The notes below the pieces were generated by a model that saw only the letters and a program-made list of their open reading frames with translations, was not told the origin of the DNA and searched no databases. Shown here one piece after another: positions 1 through 43,624 of a DNA stretch of 43,624 bases (positions are counted from its first letter, which is position 1; every line of letters begins with the position of its first letter). The translations under genes were made by a program, and so were the position numbers. Origin of the DNA: Priapulus caudatus (lineage: Eukaryota > Priapulida > Priapulimorpha > Priapulimorphida > Priapulidae); NCBI RefSeq assembly GCF_000485595.1, contig NW_014577130.1:454661-498284 (forward strand), read 5' to 3'.

Positions 1-2454
1 TTATTTGTTAACATATTTCTGTCCAATGAAGTCTTAGTCTTGTTTTTATAAGCAGTTCGACCGTCTTGGCCTCGACAATACAAATGTTTGGCAAATGTGC
101 GTTCCACGCATTATACCACTCTTTGGTTTGAAGAAGTGCTGCTCAATGCAACTGCGATCTATTTTTGAATAATTTTCAGGGTATAACCCCTGGTGGTTCC
201 GGGTTGCGAATGTAAAAATTGTTGCTATTAAGTTTTTCTTGCTGTTTAAAATTTTGTAGTTTCGATCAGTCCCTTCCAACTCTCTCTGTTTCCAGTGAAT
301 ATAGACTAGATCTTACAGCTACACTCGTATTCTCCAGTGTCGTTTATACGGTTATTAGAAGTTGGACTTAGTCATTGGAATTGCGTCGATGTCTCGAGAC
401 TATATTTTCGTAACCAGGGGGTCCATAATCGGCTTTCGTGGGTAGTAGCATAGGTGTTGACCAGGTGGCTTGCACGGCACACGTTAACTTCTAGGGTGTG
501 GCGAGGACTGATTCTAGAACGTCTCTCGGTCGGATAAGGGGGAACACTGTTGGTATCTTACGTTGATTAGGCGTGGGGGCATTTAATGCTGGTTCCTTTA
601 TACGGGGTTCTGTAGCGGCCCGGGTTAGGCTAGCTGGGCATAAAGATAGGAATAGAGTTAAAGGATAAAAATATAAATAATTATTAGTGTTTTTTATGAG
701 TTTTATTTTGGTTATGCTATGGAATATTGTCATCACTCGGTGTTGATGTGGCTGTATTGAAATTCCTTCAGAGTTGTCTTTTTATTCGGCAGTCGTTCAA
801 TACAGCATTCAATGTGCGCTCGGGCACTAGATCTTTTTTTTTTCAGTGGTGCGTTGATTTTCGGGAAGACCATATTCAATTAGGATATTCAATCTTCTAA
901 TGGTGCTCCTGAAAAGATGAAAATTTTAGGGTGGCTTTCGACAAAACATAATCTTTATTTCATTATCTGTATTGGTAATTATATATTGTGATATCTGATG
1001 CTCTCGAAATAAAGATTTTATGGTCGTATTCTCGGGCTTTTGGAAATGTCTTTACACAAACTCTTCCAACATGGCACTCTATTACCTGAATTGCGCATGC
1101 TTGCAGAATCGGTTTATATTTGATATTATCTCAGTTCCACCCACCAGTGCAAATTACTAAATGTCACGACAGACAATCTTGCAGTTAACCATTTTTCTTG
1201 TTCACTTGATTATGTTATCTACCGATTCGATAAACCGTCGGAAGCGCGGTTTAAGCAATGCTGCCACGTGCGTAGTGTGGACCCTCGTCCGCGAATTGCT
1301 CGCTCTATCTTGATTGAATGAGATTAGAACACGTAAAAAATTTATTTTTATCCACATAGGCACTTTGAATTTTTTAGTGCCCCGATCGGGCCACCATAAT
1401 TTTACTTTTGGATAATTTTGGTGGCCGACGTGAAAGTTTTTTGGTGGCCACGGCCACCGGTCGACCACGTGTGTCGAGCCTTGCATACGATTTGTGTTTG
1501 TTTGTCTCTGGTTCGCTTGCGCATGCTCATTTAAGCTATTATGGTCCAGAGTGGTGCCTTGAAGGCGAAAGCATATTATCTCTAGAGCGCACCGCCGATT
1601 TTTTAAAAAAAAGTGTGCGGCCTTTTGCTTTTCCAAAATGAGCCCGATTGAATTTGCGGCCCATCGCTTTGAAACAGTTTGACAACTCTGATCTAACGTC
1701 CTTGAAAAAATGTCTTGAATCGTTCGCTAGTCCCCATAACTTTGTTCGGTCGTCTGGATACAAGCTGTAGAAGTGGGTTTAGGTCGCTGTTTAACTCCAT
1801 AAATCCCCGGTCTTTTTCTTCTGATAATTCTCCTTGCCCTCTTCTTTTTCCAGCTCCATGCGGTCAATTGCTTGTCAAACTCACACTGTTCGTTTATTTC
1901 ATCTCAAATGCAATCGTTTGCCCTTCGCCGTGAACAACTTTAAATAGGCCAATTACTTGAAATCAATTCAAACCCTTCATAATTTGTCCTCATGTTCAAA
2001 GTCGCCTGCCGTCGTTTGATTGTCGCTGATCCGGGCGCGGGAATCCAATAGGCTTTTTGGAACATTTTTAAGCGACCCTCCACAGTGTCCTTTTACAACA
2101 ATCCTAATACTTACAACTGCTGACTGAAAACAACGGCGTCGCCCGGTTTAATCTTAGGGGGGCGGGCAATGAGTTTTGTTCGGTGGCGGAGTGCCGAAGG
2201 TGGGGGTGGTTGTGGGGGGGGGTCAATCCACTTCCACACCCCAGTGAGAGTTTTTCCTGCACTTGGTTGAATTGTTACCAATGGATGCTAACTCTCTGGG
2301 ATCGTCTGTGTCGGCCTGTTTAAATCGACTTTTGCAGCCACCGTGCCTGTACGCAATAACAGCGACGTGATAATGAAAGCATAGCGTTTATGAAACACGG
2401 GCGCGTTTATGAAACACGGGGCCATCTCATTCAACGTCGAACAAAGAGCCAACA
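1..2454. other. No recognisable gene
   Basis: AT-leaning DNA downstream of the receptor gene. Short ORFs on both strands show no family I recognise. Around 1375-1470 a ggccacc-rich stretch occurs in both orientations and may be a decayed small transposon. Just before the pyrimidine array, gtttatgaaacacggg is tandemly duplicated (about 2387-2418). Confidence 0.5.
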
Positions 2455-4695
2455 TAGCCTCTCGTCTCTCTCTCTCTCCTCTCGTCCCTCTCTCCCCTCA
2501 TCTCATCTCTCTTCTTCGCCTTCTCCCTCTCTCTCTCTGTCGCCTTCTCCCTCTCTCCCCTCCCATCTCTCTTCTTTGCCTTCTCCCTCTCGTGCCTCTC
2601 TCTCTTCTTCGCCTTCTCCATCTCGTCCCTCTCATCTCTCTTGTTCGCCTTCTCCCTCTCTCATCTCTCTTCTTCGCGTCTCTCCTCTCTACCTCCCTCT
2701 CTCCCCTCTCATCTTCTTCGCCTTCTCCATCTCGTCCCTCTCATCTCTCTTCTTCGCCTTACCTCTCTCCCCTCTCATCTCCCTCTCACCCCTCTCATCG
2801 CCTTCGCCTTCTCCCTCTCTCCCCTCTCATCTCTCTTCTTCGCCTTCTCCCTCTCTCCCCGTTACACGTAATCTTGTAAGGAACATTAATGACGTCGTTG
2901 CATGCGGGTTGGGTAAGGAGTCATCTCGTTCAACGTCGAACATCGCCGAGCCGCCGCTGCCGACCTACCGTTGGGTACAGAATGTTATTCTCTCGCTACC
3001 TCCCTCGCTCCCCTCTCCCCTCCCCTCTCATCTCTCTTCTTCGCCTCTTTCTGCCTCTGCCCCTCTCTCCTCTCATCTCTCTTCTTCGCCTTCTCCCTCT
3101 CTCCCCTCTCATCTCTCTTCGCCTTCTCCCTCACGTCCCTCTCTCCTCTCGTCCCCTTCCCTGCCTCTGCCCTCTTCTTCGTCTCTCTCTCTGTCTCCTC
3201 TCCGCCTTCTCCCTCTCTCCCCTCTCATCTCTTCTTTGCCTTCTCCCTCTCACCCCTCATCTCTTCTTCGTCTCTCGTCCCCCTCTCTGCCTCTGTCCCT
3301 CTCTCGTCCCCCTCTCTGCCTCTGCCCCTCTCTACCTCCCATCTCTCTTCTTCGCCTTCTCCCTCCCTCCCCTCTCATCTCCCTCTCTCGCCTCTCATCT
3401 CTCTTCTTCGCCTTCTCCATCTCTCTCCTTCGCCTTCTCCCTCTCTCGCCTCTCATCTCTCCTCTCCGCCTTCTCCCTCTCGTCCCTCTCTCGCTCCTAT
3501 TCGCCTCTCTCCTCTCTCCCCTCTTCTCTCCTCTCTCCCCTCTCATCTCGCTTCTTCGCCTCTCTGCCTCTGCCCCTCTCTACCTCCCATCTCTCCTACC
3601 TTCTTCCTCTCCTCTTCTACTCCTCCTCCTCTTCCTCCTCCCCCTCTACTCTTCTTCTACTTCTACTCCTCTCTTCTTCGCCTCTCTCCTCTCTCTACCT
3701 CCCTCTCTCTCCTCTCATCTCTCTTCTTCGCCTTCTCCCTCTCGTCCCTCTCTCCCCTCATCTCTCTTCTTCGCCTCTCTCCTCTCTCCCCTCTCATCTC
3801 TCTTCTTCGCCTCTCTCCTCTCTCCTCCTCCCCCACTCCTCCTCTACTCTTCCTCTACTCCTCCTCCTCTACCTCTACTCCTCCTCCTCCTCTACTCTTC
3901 TTCTACTCCTCCTCCTCCTCTCCTCTTCTACTTTTTTACTCCTCTTTTCTTCTACTTCTACTCCTCCTCCTCCTCTCCTCTTCTACTTTTTTACTCCTCT
4001 TTTCTTCTACTTCTACTCCTCCTCTACACCTCTTCCTCCTCTACTCCTCCTCTCCCCTCTACTCCTCCTCTCCCCTCTCTCTCTCTCTTCTTCTCCCCTC
4101 TCTCTCCTCTCATCTCTCTTCTTCGCCTTCGCCCTCTCTCTCTCATCTCTCATCTCGTCCCTCGTCCCCCTTTCTGCCTCTGCCCCTCTCTACCTCCCTC
4201 TCTCTCCTCTCATCTCTCTTCTTCGCCTTCTCCCTCTCGTCCTTCTCTCTCCTCTTCGCCTTCTCCCTCTCCCCTCTCATCTCGCTTCTTCGCCTCTCTC
4301 CTCTCTCGTCCCCCTCTCTGCCTCCCTCTCTCCCCTCTCTTCTTCGCCTCTCTCCTCTCTGCCTCTGCCCCTCTCTACCTCCCTCTCTCTCCTCTCATCT
4401 CTCTTCTTCGCCTTCTCCCTCTCTCTCTTCTCCTCACTCTCTTCTTTGCCTTCTCCCTCTCTCCCCTCTCTCTCCCCTCTCATCTCTCTTCTTCGCCCTC
4501 TCTCTCCTCTTTGCCTTCATCTCTCTCTCTCTCTCTCCTCTCTGCCTCTGCCCCTCTCTACCTCCCTCTCTCCTCTCTCGTCCCCCTCGCTGCCTCTGTC
4601 CCTCTCTCCCTCTCTCTCCCCTCTCATCTCACTTCTTCGCCTTCTCCCTCTCTCTCCTCTTCGCCTTCTCCCTCTCTCCCCTCTCATCTCTCATC
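2455..4695. repeat. 2.2-kb pyrimidine-rich minisatellite
   Basis: Plus strand is almost pure C/T. The main unit is a variable block of about 35-40 bp containing ctcttcttcgccttctcc with ctctcatctc and ctctctcccc. At about 3595-4070 the unit changes to ctcctcctctac/ttctacttct blocks. A non-pyrimidine island at 2880-2995 contains catctcgttcaacgtcgaac, a copy of catctcattcaacgtcgaac just before the array (about 2423-2443). The long open frames across it are due only to low complexity. Confidence 0.95.
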
Positions 4696-5224
4696 GAAAT
4701 TGGTTTAATTCTTTGTTTTATAGGTTTATCTAGGGAAAACGCGCCCGCTACGCTCCCGTGGTTCATACAGCTTGAGCTGTTCACTCAGCGCTGCGTCGGT
4801 ATCGACGGGCGTGCTCAGCGGATGACAGCTTTCACAGTGTCGCGGATGTGTGACAGTGACGGATGTGTGACGTAACAGGACATCTGCTCGTTCGAATTCG
4901 TTCGCTGATACGGGCACGCGTTATTTGTGCGTTATATTCAGAGAGAAAAAAACGACTGCATGCGTGCGCAGAATACATGTACCGAACCGAACTGAACCGC
5001 ACTGAACCGAGAGCGCACGCCGTATTCGAGCTTTCATCGATTTTTGTCACAAATGACCCGGTGACCTGTGATGTCACACAACCCCTTGGCTAACTACGAA
5101 CTCGCTTATAGCAACCGAATAACACGAGGGTATTAGCGACTGATCATGAATGAGAAATGTGCGTATAGGGGGCGGGGGTGAAGTCAGGTAAAACTACCAT
5201 CAATCCACAAGACACGCCGATGAT
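4696..5224. other. Short tandem motifs, no gene
   Basis: Contains gtgacggatgtgtgacgtaa-type repeats (about 4845-4880) and a gaaccgaactgaaccg run (4982-5012). No coding sequence recognised. Confidence 0.5.
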
Positions 5225-7421
5225 TTCGTACAGTGTATATCATTTATTCATTAAGTGTGGGTTACGACACGAAACTTTACAAACGGGCCAAACTAACGTC
5301 TACGGCGGTTCGGCTTTGATGCTGTAAATTCTCCTAGGAAGATTGTGTAGTATCCAGCTGGGCCACCGTACGCCAAAATCAACAGACATGCGCACAAGTT
5401 CATTTTGTCAGATAGACAATACATTAAGCGGAAACACACTGAAGTAGGCCCCCTCTAGAATCAATGTTAATATTCTCACAAAGCTAAACATTATTCTTAT
5501 TCATGACATCAAATATAGACAAGTCTGGTTGAAGGGGGAACGTTCGCACGGTTTATGTACAACAAATTCAATTCGCGCGACATGACGTCGAGGAAAATAC
5601 TTTATACATTACATATAAATGATTCATGCTATACTCAATTATAACGTCACCAAAACGGTGACAAGGAAGCGATCCCACCATGTTACACCCGCGGATAAAA
5701 GTTTCTACACTCATGCACGCGCACGACGCCTTCGACCACGCGTAAACTGGCTATGCGCCTATACAATCCTATAGCTCGCGTCTTTCTTGTCACATTTCAA
5801 TCACTCATAGCACTATCAGACTAATCGTCTGGTCATCACAAATGGAGTGAATCTACGATCTTTGACGACACTTCGTCATCGATATAAAACCCTCGCAATG
5901 TTTTTTAAACGCTACATTACTGACACATACACTGTAATCTTGCATGTGAACGCGCACATCCAAACCGTTTGCAAGGTTTACGGCGGAAGGAAAGCGACGC
6001 GTTGAAATAATGCACGAAAACGTTGATGACGAAACTTGATGATGAATATTTTCGTTTACCGCACATGTACACGATTCTCAACGTGATATGGGGGAGGGGG
6101 GGGTAAGGCCCTGCGTGTTTCAATATCTGCGCTCGCTTTTAACGAATTGGTCGAGGAATGTGCGGTGTATAATGTTTAAGTGAATTCGCATTACGTCAGC
6201 ATCGCCAGGGATAGTGGGACAAGCTCAGCTTTTAAAACCTCTCATACATGATGGTCGTCCCATGGAAGTAGAAAGCTACTTAATCGAGTGTGACAGTGCA
6301 TTACACTTTACGACGCGCCTATACGAAATGAATGAAACACGTACAAAATATCCATCGCAACAATCGATAATTGCAAACATCATGAAGGTCACCTCACAGT
6401 ACGTGGAGAATATACATTATCGCGACCGATTCCAACGCCGACGAGATGCTAACAACACAGAGAGCATATTACATTCGTATAACAGCGATGACGATATCTG
6501 CTTTCACAAAGATAAATGCTCACATTTCACGGGACTACAACGGCGTGGGCAGCGAGATACTTATAACTTCCGCTGATGTAGACAACACTCACATAGGTAA
6601 CAAAAGATCAATGACGCTTACGCAGAAATGTGTTGTGTACATGCACTCGTTTTCGCAGTCGTCCGTCGTAAGCGGAGGAATGGTCAAAATAATTGTCTCG
6701 CCACAAAGAAATCGGTGTACTTAGCTACTCGATTAGGATCTCATTAAAATTTAACCAACCGTGCGCGTGCTAGAAAAAACATGCAAAATTTAAAATCACG
6801 CCCTAATTCCGGTGGAAATATAAACGAGTGAACAATTCAACTGTTTTAATACGAAACTTCATTCAACAAGATCCGTTACTATTATATAGACAATCAATAA
6901 AAAAGAACATCTGCATTCCAACCAACCTTGCCGTGGGCAACTTAACCGGCGATTTGAGATTCTACTTGGCGAGTTGGGCGATGCAGATGACGTGGCACGG
7001 CGGCAGTGTTCACTTGTCGGGGCGTGTTGACCAAGCGTCGCTCGCCGTAGCCGCCACTCAACCGCGCACGGTTACCAGCCCGGTGGCGGTGGAGTCTTGC
7101 AAATCCGCACGCAGTCCTCGTTTTGGCGATCCGTCGTATCGCGCAGTCAGTCGGCCATTTTTCACACGGTCGCCACAGTTCACTAGCCACAGGTCACTAA
7201 ACCATTGAGCACTGCTTCAATGCATTGTACAGTTGCGTTTGCTGAGTACAGGTGGCAGCACCGTTCGGCACAGCAGCATCAGCCTGCAGTAAGCTCACAT
7301 CGTTCACATCTAGCGCCGCGGTGGCGCGTCTCGACGACTGGCATTTTCGTCATCGGTATTAACATGGTCCCGTCCTCCATCCTTGCTATACAGGCGAGGA
7401 GAGGCCACGTGATCACAGTAG
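5225..7421 (-). other. Lar: Probable Lar 3' untranslated region
   Basis: About 2.2 kb after the stop codon with no arrays, no convincing ORF and moderate base composition. I infer that it is the 3' untranslated region because the first canonical AATAAA read downstream on the minus strand is near 5243. The end is not proven. Confidence 0.4.
5243..5248 (-). terminator. Candidate poly(A) signal AATAAA
   Basis: TTTATT on the plus strand reads AATAAA on the minus strand, followed by TG-rich sequence, as expected upstream of cleavage. Variant hexamers (CATAAA, TATAAA) also occur around 5550-5615. Confidence 0.35.
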
Positions 7422-43528
<36,107 letters not shown>

Positions 43529-43624
43529 CTGTAATAAAGGAGAACTACAACGTTAATAAAATTGTGAATAATAGGAATCCTCATGTATGTGTTGGATATA
43601 AATAATTACATATATATACATAAC

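Noticed and set aside
491-736. 81-codon minus-strand frame near the window start
   Set aside because: No recognisable domain; composition and surroundings do not support a gene.
2390-4875. Very long Ser/Leu/Pro-rich open frames on the plus strand (up to 772 codons)
   Set aside because: Three overlapping plus-strand frames are open at once because the DNA is almost pure C/T; no domain, no codon bias and no splice support.
6214-6576. 120-codon plus-strand open frame
   Set aside because: No family recognised, no repeated or conserved features; lies antisense to the probable 3' untranslated region. Could be chance.

Overview
The window is animal nuclear DNA, not bacterial. One gene on the minus strand fills about 36 kb of it. 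Its 34 coding exons (7422-43528) have canonical GT-AG borders and compatible phases. Joined, they give one open frame of 1892 codons plus a stop. The product is a LAR-type (R2A/type IIa) receptor protein tyrosine phosphatase, orthologous to fly Lar, worm ptp-3 and vertebrate PTPRF/PTPRD/PTPRS. The signal peptide and Ig1 lie upstream, beyond base 43624. The dense introns, GC-rich exon third positions, abundant CA/CT/TA microsatellites and MITE-like elements suggest an invertebrate bilaterian, perhaps marine; I cannot name the species.

Layout, in transcript order from high to low coordinates: Ig2 and Ig3 (43528-40882); nine fibronectin type III domains (39762-16880), mostly one or two exons each; a membrane-proximal region (16498-15221); the transmembrane exon (14826-14657); the juxtamembrane segment (14217-14010); the catalytic phosphatase domain D1 (13523-11038); the second domain D2 (10516-7422) with the stop codon at 7422-7424; then a probable 3' untranslated region down to a candidate poly(A) signal near 5243. 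Bases 1-5200 hold no recognisable gene, but contain a 2.2-kb pyrimidine-rich tandem array at 2455-4695.

The introns are rich in tandem arrays and small transposons. The most unusual feature is that many arrays lie flush against an exon border and are made of copied splice junctions. Copies of the last or first 15-90 coding bases, still carrying their GT or AG, recur next to exons 3, 4, 6, 10, 12, 25 and 27, and less clearly exon 23. The clearest case is three 45-nt in-frame copies of the D1-D2 linker, each with AG before and GT after. Other border-flush minisatellites adjoin the acceptors of exons 2, 7, 8, 15 and 19. Two of these contain regularly repeated transcription-factor-like motifs (CTCF-like and CRE palindromes).

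Inserted elements include a 316-bp MITE with 20-bp perfect terminal inverted repeats and an exact 8-bp target duplication (26305-26620), a probable 1.1-kb non-autonomous hAT-like element inside a minisatellite (21067-22180), a long foldback element (38948-39132), and a 77-bp-TIR element containing telomere-like repeats (8976-9217).
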